A stretch of 64,000 nt of DNA from assembly GCA_964017145.1 (NCBI GenBank), contig OZ024843.1, positions 1,045,001 to 1,109,000 of the forward strand, given 5' to 3'. The notes under the pieces were generated by a model that worked only from the letters and a program-made list of their open reading frames with translations, did no database searches and was not told where the DNA came from. How positions within the stretch are numbered: position 1 is the first letter of the stretch; every line of letters starts with the position of its first letter. The translations under genes and the position numbers were made by a program. Origin of the DNA: Agrocybe praecox. Lineage: Eukaryota; Basidiomycota; Agaricomycetes; Agaricales; Agrocybaceae. Below are positions 35,446 to 46,378 of this stretch, in pieces.

Positions 35446-36212
35446 AGGAGCATCTACCAGCCCTCTTTGTACATTTTCTGTCTTGTCCAATAATTTGGCT
35501 ATTCCCTTGTTCAAATTTACTTTGTACGTGTTGGAATTTTTGGAAGTTCTGTCAGAATTTGGGGTTTACGCTCTTGCAGCGTTCGGCCGTTGCCGCAGAT
35601 CATGGGATCGTGCGACGGCCCACTAGATTAGAATCGTCGCGTATAGCATGTTCAACTCTTTCCTTTACCCGCAAAGACCTGCTTAACATCAGTCTGCTCT
35701 TGTTGGGCCTCATAGCCAACTGAGGATGTTCGGAAGCGACCTTAACCGGTTTTCCGACAAGTTTTTTTTATCAGACTGCAAGTATATAAACTTCGTAGTA
35801 ATAGTTTGACGTGAGGGGTCCTCACAACTTCTGCTGGACATCGGTCGCGAAAGATTTCTAGTAGGGAGTTCTAATAGGTTAAGCTTGGGTTAAGCGCGCT
35901 TCTGTTGGATGTGAGCTGAGTTCTTCCGTATAGAGACAAAGAGTCATAATGTGGCCAAATATCTGAACACGGTCATGGGATGCGGGGCCGTTCCAACAGC
36001 GACAGGCCATTACGAAACAACTACGGACCTTGAATTCAACAATTCGCGGCTTCGAGATACACAATCATTAATCATCATTTGTACACAACTACCTCATAAC
36101 GACCGTAGATTCGCATCCAACACCTCTTGCTTTCCATCTTTTTTCTCTTTCTTGATTATACATTGCTTATTGGGTATCGTAAGGCTACATCTTCCCTTTC
36201 CTTTAAGTGCTG
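35446..36212 (+). repeat. Duplicate of the 26.28-27.30 kb region
   Basis: Matches about 26284-27300 in order and orientation, but without the SINE-like insertion of 26539-26954, and with its own ~170-bp unmatched segment near 35560-35770. Together with the protease fragment before it, this is a copy of 23.1-27.3 kb from which about 2.6 kb (end of the protease and SSP copy 1) is missing. Confidence 0.75.
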
Positions 36213-36732
36213 CCGTAAAGTGGACAGTCAGTCCGCCCAAAGTTTTGTCAGCATTCCCACGGATTCGAAGCTGAATTTTGACAGAAGCCGTCATAGGAGC
36301 CGCGTTGGCCATCGATCAGAAGGCCTCAAATGCCGAGCGCTGTTCTTCTGTGCCGGTACATTGAAATTCCACCAAGTTGAATCCTAAAAGTCAGTGGCCA
36401 TCATGTTTTGACGAATTGTAGAGGCTACTCGGAGAAAAGAAGTTTCTTTTTGTACCTAATGTTGCGCACATTTTTTGGGTCATGTATGTCATCACTCAAA
36501 ACGTCGTATTTATTAAATTTTTGCAACTTAGAAATTTGAAATATAAAAAAGATGGACGAGTGAAGGAGGTTCGAACTATAGGCCTCATGGAGTCAAAAGG
36601 AAACAATTATTTAGAGAACTTAACCGCCATACCAAGCAGACATTGACAGTTTATGAAACGGGAGGAATTTAAGGCATATCCGCGACACTTCTGTTCCGCA
36701 AAATTTAATTTATTTCAGGGTACTCAAGGGTA

Positions 36733-38996
36733 CCGTTTGCGGCTGGGGTCAGGTCTGTATCCAAGATCAGATGTTAACTTCTTTGAATGATGGGGTCCTC
36801 TTTTGTGTGACTACCAGTGACCTACCGTATTATATGCTCACCTTTTCAAGTATATTATATACTATTATGTATAAGTCTCCGGTCAAACATTTAACATACG
36901 GATGGTTCAAGTGGCAAAAATGACCCGGACGAAGTTGGGAAGAAAGTTGAAGAAAGTAAGTTCCCCTTCTCTGTGGCCGGCCTTGTCCATGAGCCTCAAG
37001 TGGAGGAAATAATGGAGCATGATGGTTGTTGCTCGTCATCGTACGCAACGTCAAGGCCATATTTCCCTTTATATAAGCATAGTTTGCAGTGTATTGGCTT
37101 CTTCTCAGCTCACAGAGGTCGTCAGTTCGCCCTCTGGGAGTGTCCCATTTCCTCGGGTATTTTTACCCCCGTTTTTTGCCATAACGTAGCCACATATTAA
37201 CTTGTACCAGAAAAAATAGGCCTATGAACAACAAATCAAAGCCTCTCAATACGTTGAGATCAGGGAAATCCTCGCAACGATGGTTTATATTATCTGATCT
37301 CCTCTTAGTCAGTGTGCAGTGCGCATACTTTGAGATCAGCTCAGAAAAGATCCGACTCGATGACGATCCCGTATTATTTGTACAATTCTAGATATCTCGT
37401 ACATCACAATGATTCCTACTGGTTTCTGCTCTGTGCATGTAGAAACTATGGTGACATCCAAGCAAAGAGGTTAATCACGGTTAAATCCAAATTATACGCC
37501 TTTATCGCCCACATGCGCTTCAAACAGACCGAATATAAGCAAATAATAATAACCTTTATACGCGTAAATATGATACTACGCTATTTCCATGTACATCTGC
37601 ACGGACACCGCTGTGCTCATCGTCTATAATAGCCTGAGACGACCACCAAGGAGAGCTCTGGGGAGGTAGAAAGATAAACCGGCATCTCGGCAAACATCAC
37701 CCCTGAGCGCTGAGCCGAAAACCCTGTGTCGCTCGGACAGTCAGTCCGCCCAAAGTTTTGTCAGCATTCCCACGGATTCGAAGCTGATTTTTGACAGAAG
37801 CCGTCAAACGAGCCGCGTCGGCCATCCATCAGAAGGCCTCAATTGCCGAGCGCTGTTCTTCTTGGCCGGTACATGGAAATCTTACCAAGTTGAATTGTAC
37901 AAGTGAGTGGACGTCGTGTTCTGCTGAATTGTGGTGGCCACTCGGGCAATAAAAAGTTTCTATTCTTATCCAATGTGGACATATTTTCAAGTCATATATG
38001 TCATCGCTTCAAATGTCGTATTTATTGAATTTTTGCGACTTTGAAATTGGGAAATACAAAAAAAAAACAAGCGGAAGAGATTCGAACCATAGGCCTCACG
38101 GAATCAGAAAGACTCTATAATTTAGGGAGCTTAACCACTATACCAGGCAGACATTGACATTTTTTGAAACGAGGGGGGATATACAGCGTATCCGCGACAC
38201 TTCTGTTCCGCAAAATTTGATCTATTTCAGGGTACGCAAGGGGTACAGTGGTAAACTCTTGATGAAAATACAGACAATAATTTTGAATATATTCGGGACA
38301 TATTTGAGCCGGAATATATGTTTAATTTTGCCCTATGTCTTGTTTCCAGACCCTCATCGTCGAAAGAGACGCCGAGCGGCCCTGATGGGCCTTACTAGGC
38401 GGAGTACGAACTGTGTTGACATGCCGTGATATGCCGTTATGAATTCTTGACGTGACTTCCCTGTCAAAGAAGGAAAGAAGTCTGCAAATGAGCGTGGAAA
38501 TGCTGACAAAACTTTGGGCGGACTGACTCTTCGTGTCGCTCTCACTTTAGCACATCAAAAACCAAAAACTGAAAAATATCCTGGCGGTTCCAGGCCACCG
38601 TAGACGAGAGGGCGACCACGCAAAAGAAAGAACGTGTAGCATACTGATAGAGCAACAAAAGAGGATATGCCGGATTGCCGAACAGTGAACTGTCCCCCGT
38701 TCAGAGCAAGTTCGGCAAGTTCGGCACCCAGTGTGGACTCTGAAATTGATTATATAGAATAAATAGAACTTATGTTTGTTCTTATGTGTGAAGTATGTTT
38801 AAAATATTAAGAGTTTGCGAGAAACTTGAAGCGTAAACACAACCTAAACATATAACTTCTTTCTGCAAGTAATTGCTTGCTGTCACGCTCAACAAAAAAT
38901 GGCGAGAAAGGGTACCAACGCATCAATCAGGTCCCCTAACACCTGTCAAAACTGACATCTCTTACCATATACAGACCTGACCCCAGTCGCAAACGG
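36733..38996. mobile_element. TA-flanked inverted-repeat element nested in the Mutator-like copy
   Basis: Begins CCGTTTGCGGCTGGGGTCAG and ends with the complement CTGACCCCAGTCGCAAACGG, with TA on each side (36731-36732 and 38997-38998). It interrupts the element at 36222-39294, and the sequence on either side continues as in the uninterrupted copy at 37735-38532. Its interior holds that second Mutator-like copy; without it the element is about 1.46 kb. No long ORF or transposase motif. A relative lies at 39342-41205. Confidence 0.8.
37735..38532. mobile_element. Intact 798-bp Mutator-like non-autonomous element
   Basis: Ends GGACAGTCAGTCCGCC and complement of GAAGAGTCAGTCCGCC, flanked by a perfect 9-bp duplication GTGTCGCTC (37726-37734 and 38533-38541). 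It is colinear with the element at 36222-39294. On the minus strand at about 38150-38065 it carries a tRNA-like unit: TGGTATAGTGGTTAAG resembles an A box, GGTTCGAATC is a consensus B box, and a T-run follows as on a Pol III template. No protein-coding capacity. Confidence 0.88.
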
Positions 38997-39341
38997 TACA
39001 AGGGGGTACGGTGCTAAATACTTCGTGAAAAATACATAGGATAGTCTTTGAATAAATTTGGGACATATTTGAGCAGGAATGTGTTTCAGCTCGGCCTATG
39101 TCTTGTTTCTAGACCCTCATCGTTGACAGAGACGCTTAGCGGCCCTGATGAGCCTTACTAGGCGGAGTACGAACTGTGTTGACATGCCGTGACATGCCGT
39201 TATGAATTCCTGACGTGACTTCCCTGTCAAAGAAGGAAAGAATGTGGAAATGAGCGTGGAAATGCTGACAAAACTTTGGGCGGACTGACTCTTCCCGTAA
39301 AGTGCGGTGCAGCCGTTTTGTGGAGCTACATCACACCTCTA

Positions 39342-41205
39342 CCGTTGGCGACTGGGGTCAGGTCCAAGTCATTTATCAAACCGAGGCTGATGCGACGAAC
39401 TTCGTGATGATGGGGTCCTCGTTAACATTCTTTGGTGTGACCAGGTCGTGACAGGGTAGTTTTTAGGTGAATATGTTTGAAACAGGCCAAGAAGGGATAT
39501 GTTAGAGGACGTTAGAGCTTTAAATGCGCATACGACACAGCATTTACCTGTAGCTAGAAACCCGCAATTTGAAAATTTGAAGTTCGCACGTAGTCACTAG
39601 TGTAAGAACTTTGTAAGAACTCAGGATTTACAGTAGATGTATCAATACCTTACAAGATGCCGTACCAGTTATACCCTTCTATTTACATTGGAGCTATAAG
39701 AAAAAATGCAGGCGTTGTAGTGACGTCTCTGGATTTTGGGCTTCTTGGCTTCTTCTTTCTGTGTCGTTGGCAATTGCACGTGACATATTTTGAGGACGCG
39801 ACGCGACGACGCGATGTTCGTCAATACTTGGAAGTTCAACTATCTGAGACATCCGACAGAGAACTTTATACTAATTTCAAAAATGAAAATGCACTTCTGA
39901 GAATGACAAAGAGAAAACTCCTTCTCTAAGACTCCAGGGAGGCTATACCCAAAGGGTGGTATTGATCTGTGGGATTGTATCGCATCGTTTTTGCAAAAAA
40001 GGTGAGAAGTCGGACCTATCCATCATCCACCATTTGCCACCACAAACGACCACGACCACCGCTTCCTATTGCCCACAACGCGACAACACCGCCAACACGA
40101 TGGGCACCACTAAGATACCACATGACGACATGGTATCAACAACGAAAGGTGTGGTACAACTACAACCGCCAACGATGGGCAACTAGTACACTATGCGACA
40201 AACACAACCGTGTAGTTATATAGACTGGTCAACTCACGTTGGCGTGGAACAACAAAGAAAAAGCGGCAGTTCGATTGCGACGAGATACTGTACCTGTTCG
40301 TTCACTCCCTTCCCTCTCTCGTCTTTCCGTTAACTCCTTTTGCTCTCCATTTCCTTTCCATCTCTCTGAGTATCCCTCCTCTCTAGTCTTTTCTTATTTA
40401 AATAACGACTTGTATCATAGCCTTATATTCACGAGTTTTGAAATAGCATGGAATTATACATGTGTGAACGGGATGGGGAGGCAACTCCTTGCAACAAAAT
40501 GACCGTTTACGGCCGAAGACAGCGGGGGCTAGAATATTCCTTTTAAATTGCCCTACGGGCGACGCCTGGAGACATATCGTCTGTGCGTAGTATTCAAGCC
40601 ATACCTTTCGAAAATAACGTGTACATTTCTTTTAGAGGGTTGAAGAGCGTGAGTTCGTCGGTGCAGTACTACGAGTCCTTTTTTATGGATTAAAGTTCAT
40701 GCTCGTGCTCTTTAATCTTTAAAAGTCTCTCCTTGATATAAATAATTATCTACTATGGATCCTAGTGGGCCGTGTGCGAAAATCAGGTCGGAATCGGACT
40801 CAAGGTATAAAGCCTGTGATCTGAACTCAGTAAAATGACATCAGATAGAAGTAGTACGGCATTTGAATTTTGTGTGGCATATTTCAACTCAGCTCATATA
40901 TATGCATGGCATACTCTATGTAAAACATAGTAGAATTGAACAAGGAGCGACATAAATTACACAAATACCTGTTTTATGATGCAAGCGGCGACCCCTACGA
41001 GAGTTTCATAAATAACATGGAAAAAACATGGAAAACATTCATTTTGACACACAGACAACAAAAGGATGACACAAGGTGCGGAAATGGTAGTCACGCAGAC
41101 CAAAATCAACAGCGAAGCGGTGCCAAATCCCACGGGTAAACCCTCGAATACTCCTTGAAATTAAACTTCGTTACCATATACAGACCTGACCCCAGTCGCC
41201 AACGG
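39342..41205. mobile_element. 1.86-kb TA-flanked inverted-repeat element
   Basis: Begins CCGTTGGCGACTGGGGTCAG and ends with its exact complement CTGACCCCAGTCGCCAACGG, with TA at 39340-39341 and 41206-41207. It shares both termini and the subterminal GATGGGGTCCTC motif with the element at 36733-38996. The interior has only short ORFs (a 90-codon one at 39657-39929, an 87-codon one at 40239-40502) without transposase features, so it is probably non-autonomous. It starts 47 bp right of the Mutator-like element. Confidence 0.8.
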
Positions 41206-41207
41206 TA

Positions 41208-42096
41208 CACCTCACTGTGACATGCAGTTGCTTAATCTCGGTTCCAGATGTTAGGGAGAGTTCCGGCGGAGCTGCACAGTGACACTGACTTCATCAACAC
41301 TTCACCTAGGCTCGTGACCAGCCGTTACTGAGTACTCGGAGCTTAGGAAACTTCTCTAAACTACGACAAATGACCAAACATGCGTAATCACCAACGTAAC
41401 GCACTGGTCGCGAGTCTACACTTCACCGTGTCTTGTAGCGTGTCGGAGACCAAAATCTTGCAGTGCAGTCAAAGTCAAAGTCACTGCACTGCAGCGGCAG
41501 CACCAACTGAAACAAGGAAATAGGTAGCCAATTCTGGTGCCGATCGAATGTGATTACGAAACGGCAAAAGCGGCACACCCAAAAGCTGGCACATTTGCAG
41601 CTTCTAAGCACGGCCCCGAGGGGTATCAAAATTTACGGCCGAGTGTTAGGCGTCCTCGAGGACGTCAATAATGGCTGCCATATTAATAACGATCTTCTAC
41701 GATGACGAGGATCCATAGTATTAGCGCTTTTTGATATTCAAAATCAATTACATGAAGTACTAAGTGGAGCCTTTAGACCAGAATCGTCAAATTCTCGCTT
41801 CTGGTCAGCCTCAAGTTATGATTACTCGGCATATCAAGAGATGGTTGAAGATGAGATGTTCGCGTTTGCATGAGCGAAGACAGTGAAGCGTCACTCGGCG
41901 GGTAATTATTCCAATTTCCAGAGAATAGAACTCACGGGAAATGAATTCTCAGGTAATGGTAGAAATCTACCAAACTAGTACCATAACATCCACCAGCCGT
42001 AGAGAGCTCCACCAACGCCAGTGGAGTGCTGTTTGTCGATGCCTTACAAGGTGGACTGACGGTCTGAAAAAATTAAAAATTAATGTGAAGCAAAGG
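41208..42096. other. Left edge of block B and SSP copy 4 upstream region
   Basis: No gene seen. About 41687-42096 is duplicated from or to block A (28826-28893, then 30636-30700, then 30960-31189). The part 41208-41680 is unmatched within the window. Confidence 0.45.
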
Positions 42097-42104
42097 TATA
42101 AAAG
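42097..42104 (+). promoter_or_regulatory. TATA box of SSP copy 4
   Basis: TATAAAAG in the same context as at 31190, 220 bp upstream of the ATG, with a leader intron (GTATGTTGC donor near 42258 to TTATAG near 42312) in between. Confidence 0.65.
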
Positions 42105-42316
42105 AGGGATCAGTAGCACCTCAAATCCTCAGTCAGATACATCTGTCTAGCACTGTAAGCAGAGTCGACTCTCACTCAACTTTCTTCTCTCGCGCTCATC
42201 ATACCTTAAACCTTCTATATAGGCAAACGAGCACGAGCACTCTTACAATACAAGCAAGTATGTTGCTGCTCTTGCAATTTTCTATAACCAGATTATTGAC
42301 CGACATTATAGCCGCC

Positions 42317-42646
42317 ATGCAGATCAACTTTTTTTCGATTGCCGTCCTCGCCGCCGTAGGCATCATGGCTGCTCCTTCCGACAACGCCAAGGCTGTCTCC
42401 AATACCCCAGCAGACCAGAGCGCTGCGCTCAAGTACCTTCTCACCAACAGCCCAGCTGGTCACCAGTCTGAAGAAGACGGCCCCGCTCCACCAGGCTGCT
42501 ACTGGGACGGTACCGCACCCTTCTGTGCGGGAAGCTGCCCCCCCGGCTACACTGAAGAGAACCGTGGATCCTGTGGTGACGGAGCCTGCTGCTGGACTGG
42601 ATACAAAGTTCTCTGCTGCAAGAATGCTGCCTCCGGCGAATCCTAA
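42317..42646 (+). CDS. Small secreted cysteine-rich protein, copy 4
   Basis: 109 residues with signal peptide MQINFFSIAVLAAVGIMA, the conserved SAALKYLLTNSPAGHQ and the eight-cysteine domain in identical spacing. Differences from copy 3 lie mainly in the surface loops of the Cys domain (GYTEENRGS against GYTEEGRGS) and the tail (KNAASGES against RIPPSGES). The ATG follows the leader intron. It is the SSP member of block B, next to a broken LARP7 copy. Confidence 0.88.
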   Translation: MQINFFSIAVLAAVGIMAAPSDNAKAVSNTPADQSAALKYLLTNSPAGHQSEEDGPAPPGCYWDGTAPFCAGSCPPGYTEENRGSCGDGACCWTGYKVLCCKNAASGES

Positions 42647-42870
42647 GCATTTACCAACAAACATAATCGCATAAAGCCTTGTCAAGCGCTCATCGCCAAA
42701 TTGTGTCGTCGAATGAAAAGCTGAAAAAGAGAAATTAAATAAATTTGGCGAACTGTATTTCTATTTTGAAAGCCAAATAAAAAAGGAGTCTCATGTGCCA
42801 TTCAACTTACTGTGTGCTTTTGAGCGTCTAACTTCAAGGGGGAAGACTGGATCAGTGGATTATAATTGAT

Positions 42871-42956
42871 CTCGGCACGCGACGCGTTTTACAGACGCGA
42901 CAGTGTATTTTTAGTGCTAAACCTGTTCCACGTGCTCTGTGACATGTCGTGCCGAG
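42871..42956. promoter_or_regulatory. Hairpin with ACGCGT and CACGTG (block B)
   Basis: Same CTCGGCACG...CGTGCCGAG palindrome as at 31943, here upstream of a dead LARP7 copy. Confidence 0.4.
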
Positions 42957-43069
42957 TAACGAAAATGGAAGCACTTACTGACCCCTGCGCGGTGGTGACC
43001 GGTGACTTGCCTTCCATGCCACCACGACATATCAGATATCTTTGATTGAAATTCATACAGGAAAGAGAG

Positions 43070-43602
43070 ATGTCCTTTGATTTTATTACTCGCTCAGTGA
43101 AGAAGAGGAAGGTCGACAATTCCTCGCATCCTCAAGTGACTCTACCACTGCTGTATCGAATTCGACTTCTACTGGAGCTTTCACCGCAAGTGAGGAAGCA
43201 ACCTCTGAAACTGTCAAGAAAGTGTCAAAAGTAAAGGACGAAAGAGAGGATGACTTGGATCATCGCGTAGTTGAAGGTGTCGGATCCTCAATATTGCACA
43301 GCAGCTACAACTTGGAAGACCTTGCTATACTCATCTGGCTGACGTTGTCCGACTTTGCGCTTTGGTCTAACTTGGATTTATGGCGTAAAATTGAGCCCAT
43401 TAATTCCTGAACTAGCTCCAGGGAAACGCGAGGAGTCGTACTGGCAGAAAGTTCCGGGAAAAATCAGGTGACAAGCTGTTGAAAAGGTTCTGAAGCTAAT
43501 TAACGATATGTGTAGGCTGCCTGAGAAGGAAGAAGACTGGAGTGCTAGCGGGGAAAGAAAGCAAGGTGGGAGTGGAAACGGAAAACGAAGAAGAAAGAGA
43601 TA
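43070..43602 (+). pseudogene. LARP7-like pseudogene (block B)
   Basis: The first exon is recognisable (MSFDFITRSVKKRKVDNSSH) but shifts frame after about 22 codons relative to block A. The La motif survives as far as SDFALWSNLDLWRKIEP, then the sequence jumps directly to the C-terminal end of the gene, deleting the RRM-like domain and the xRRM (about 1.35 kb relative to block A). The terminal KRRRKR codons are still present but out of context. It cannot encode a working La protein. Confidence 0.85.
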
Positions 43603-44132
43603 AGGCAAATCATGCTCGCCTTTGTGCTTCCAGTGTCTGACATTTTACTCATTTTGCAGGTCCATGAATACGATGATATTACGAGCCACATAGTCGCCCT
43701 AATGTTCAGTCTTATTCACAATGCATTTACCTCCCTTGTCCAAGCCCTAAAGTCTTGAATTTGGCACCGATGCTAATAGCTGGAGTGTACAGGATCTGCA
43801 AGTATCAAATGCATCGAAACTGCATCTAAAAACCACCATTAATAAGATATTTACAATTTCAATCGACTGAGTATTAAATACTAATAAATAACGCGATCTT
43901 TTTAGCGGAGCAATGCAATGCATTTAAAAAGCAATACGAGAACACAGTGAAAGCAATGCGAGGGTATGCCTATGGTACAACGATGTGATTGGGTGGATAT
44001 GGTGAACTGTCCGAGATGTGGAAAGATAGGAATGCCAGTGAAAATATAAAAGCTGAACGAGATGCATGGAATCATGAAAGTAAGAGAGCATATACAGAGG
44101 TCATGTCATGTCATAATCGGGAGTCATCTTTA
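43603..44132. other. Duplicated flank between LARP7 pseudogene and unknown gene (block B)
   Basis: Matches 34022-34560 and 49183-49740. No gene seen. Confidence 0.5.
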
Positions 44133-45104
44133 TCAAAATACAATAGGGTGCGTCGTCACACACCGAAGGTGGTTCGCCTCGTAGGGCTCATGACAGGTCG
44201 ATGGGATTGTGGTGGAGTCCTTGGGAGCGTGCAGACAGATAGACTGGGAGAGGAGGTGTATCGTCTCTGTATGTTCGGTTGTGTGGGCTGAACGAAGGTC
44301 AATGAATTTCTGTTATGATCTTGAAGCAATATAAGTACTTACCATATCTCCGAAGACATTCTGCGGCTGATAGGCTTGATCCGATGGGCTCCTTTGGTGA
44401 TATGTATCTGATGTCAATGTCGTGCCGGCTCAGTAAGCGTTGAAATCTTTTAAAACACAGATAGGACTGACATCCTACCGATAGAGTGGCTATGACTTGC
44501 TCCACACTCACTCGAACACCCATCTCCAGCCTAGAAGTCTCGGAGACATCGACGATGTTACCGCTTTCGCGTCCATATAATTTCTGGCGTGTTCGCAACC
44601 GATCGATTGTCTATGGTAATAAATACGAGGTCAATTTGGATGCCGGCAAAGTCAAAATATCAACGTTCAACACTTACCCCTAGAGCCATTTTAGCTTTCT
44701 GTACGCGGACCCATAGCTGCAAAAGATTCCAACTTTGCAGCCATCCCTTGAACTTTCGCCTCAAATTCCACGTTGGGACGGCGTCGAGCATCACCGACTC
44801 TATGTCAACTTCTAATCTGTGGTCCTCATGAGAGCTGATCGACGATAGCGAAGCACAGCACAGATACGTACTCATCAAAGTACTTGGAAAGTTGCTGGCG
44901 TTGTTCGATGTGGAGGAAGACGGAGTTATCCCGAAACCTGTTGAACTTGGACGATATTTCTTCGAACTCTTCTACGATCTGCAAATATCGACTGCTGGGA
45001 TCGAAATGGTACAAGAAAGTACCAAATCCCGCGAAAGTAGTGGTGATCGAGAACATGGCCAGCGCAAAACTGATGGGATCCATGCCCATGACAGTAGTGG
45101 ACAT
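44133..45104 (-). CDS. Protein of unknown function, block B copy
   Basis: I do not recognise this family. Start ATG 45104. Exons follow the block C copy: the first encodes MDPISFALAMFSITTTFAGF (a hydrophobic N-terminal stretch), then YHFDPSSRYLQIVEEFEEIS and a helical segment to KYFDE. The second encodes LEVDIESVMLDAVPTWNLRR and KAKMALG, the third the RLRTRQKLYGRESGN segment and a short one ending QNVFGDM. The last exon (KFIDLRSAHTTEHTETIHLL onward) ends at 44133. This C-terminal exon is read in a different frame from the block C copy because of a missing short exon and a 2-nt difference. About 265 residues. All frames stay open, so it may be expressed. Membrane association is a guess from the N-terminus. 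Confidence 0.6.
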
Positions 45105-45825
45105 GTCGGATAAACAATAAGAATGATGAAGGGCTTAGACTTTTGGCTTTGGAGAGAGGGCGAGGCGATTTGGGCAGTGGAAAGACGTAATGCGGAGGTG
45201 GTGATTTCAACAATTTCACTTGATCAACCTTTTTGTATGTTTCCCTCGCCACGATGAATCTTGGGCCTTCCCACAGGAAGGAATGATGGTCAACGACGTC
45301 GACGAACGGATGTCACCAAAAAAGGCGAAAATCCACAAAGAGAGCTCATTATTCGCGCGACGAAGGCGGTTTCATATAATAATATAGATCGGAATAGCAG
45401 GAACAGGAGCAGCACGATGCAGTTTAAACGCCGACGAGTTGCCATTTTTGGCATTTCTGCGCATATTAGGACGACCTCGTTGTCGATGGCCCATCTGTGC
45501 GTCGTGGCGAGCAGGATACGTGGTCGTCGGCACACATATTTATCATAGCTGTTCTCGCAGCAGTTGGGCTTCAATACGTGTTTGGAACATGCACCACATG
45601 GCTCTACAGCTAGCGAACCTACCGAAAACTGCATCAGAACTGCATCAGCAGGTTCAAGCGCTTCCGAATCCCGACTCCGAACTGATCAGCTACGACGGCG
45701 CCCTTGCCCTGACATCACCGCCCGCTTAAGTGATTATCGATTATCGATTGAGCACGGACATTGTCGATGCCACGCAAAATCATCCTTTCGAAATAAATAA
45801 AAAAGAGTCGAGCTCTGATGACCCC
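45105..45825. other. Duplicated spacer with short ORFs
   Basis: Matches about 50754-51400 in block C and in part 34745-34995 in block A. A plus-strand reading (about 45478-45612, with SAHIFIIAVLAAVGLQYVFG) looks like a membrane segment but has no clear start and is cut by a stop sooner in block C. A minus-strand ORF (from about 45634) is shortened in block C. Neither is supported as a gene. Confidence 0.4.
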
Positions 45826-46140
45826 TCAAGCCCACATCCGACAATCTGGCATTAGGACTGTTAACAAATCTCGGAGAATTGCGCTCACAAAATTTGTGGG
45901 CATTGAGAAATGGTATGAGGACATATTCTTTTCATATAAATCCGTCTCCCAATCATCCTCGAGGCGCAACACAGCATTGTTTATTTGAAATTGTGCCGCA
46001 GCCCTAAAATTACATGAGCCTGGGTCTTGGCGCTCATTTTTGGTAATTTCTTCCCAATTTGGAAAGCCTCGAGGTATAGTCATCATTGCGTCCGCGTCAT
46101 GGGCGGTGATTCTGTCAGTTTCGGCTGATTCTTGGGTCAT
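45826..46140 (-). CDS. Short hypothetical ORF (block B)
   Basis: A 104-codon ORF with ATG at 46140 (MTQESAETDRITAHDADAMM is preceded by MT). No domain recognised; composition is polar and acidic with one hydrophobic helix near the C-terminus (FVSAILRDLLTVLM). The homologous segment in block C (51727 downward) has lost about 12 bp and stops after about 18 codons, so either the gene is dispensable or the ORF is fortuitous. Confidence 0.35.
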   Translation of the reverse strand: MTQESAETDRITAHDADAMMTIPRGFPNWEEITKNERQDPGSCNFRAAAQFQINNAVLRLEDDWETDLYEKNMSSYHFSMPTNFVSAILRDLLTVLMPDCRMWA

Positions 46141-46378
46141 GGTCACATGAAAAATGACATTCTCTCCATTCCGAGCCTCTAACCTAATTATAATTTAAAA
46201 GATCCAGAGAAATAAAGCCAGGTAGTACACGAGTGATATTTATATATAGTACACGAAGTACTAAGCCCAGACAGACTTGTGGCCGAAAGAGTTCATAAAG
46301 AAATTATACATGTTTACTTAGAATTTACATAGATTTAAAATATTTGGGTGTTAATGTGCAAGCAAAAAGTCCAGGACG

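Larger units (their letters stand above)
36222..39294. mobile_element. Mutator-like non-autonomous element, split by a nested insertion
   Basis: Ends are GGACAGTCAGTCCGCCCAAA at the left and the complement of GAAGAGTCAGTCCGCCCAAA at the right; the inverted repeat continues through GTTTTGTCAGCATT (about 36 bp). It is flanked by a perfect 9-bp duplication CCGTAAAGT (36213-36221 and 39295-39303). A 9-bp duplication with long inverted repeats fits Mutator-like elements. The element proper is 36222-36732 plus 38997-39294, about 810 bp; the rest is the insertion at 36733-38996. No transposase ORF. On the minus strand at about 36650-36560 there is a tRNA-like stretch with A-box and B-box similarity. 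Confidence 0.85.

Noticed and set aside
38065..38150. tRNA gene on the minus strand
   Set aside because: A-box, B-box and T-run are present, but acceptor and T stems do not pair and the anticodon loop lacks the invariant T33; it is treated as a tRNA-like part of a mobile element.
39657..39929. 90-codon ORF as a transposase
   Set aside because: No DDE/D pattern, too short, and absent from the related element at 36733-38996.
43070..43602. Functional short La protein in block B
   Set aside because: Frameshift after the first 22 codons and deletion of both RNA-binding domains.
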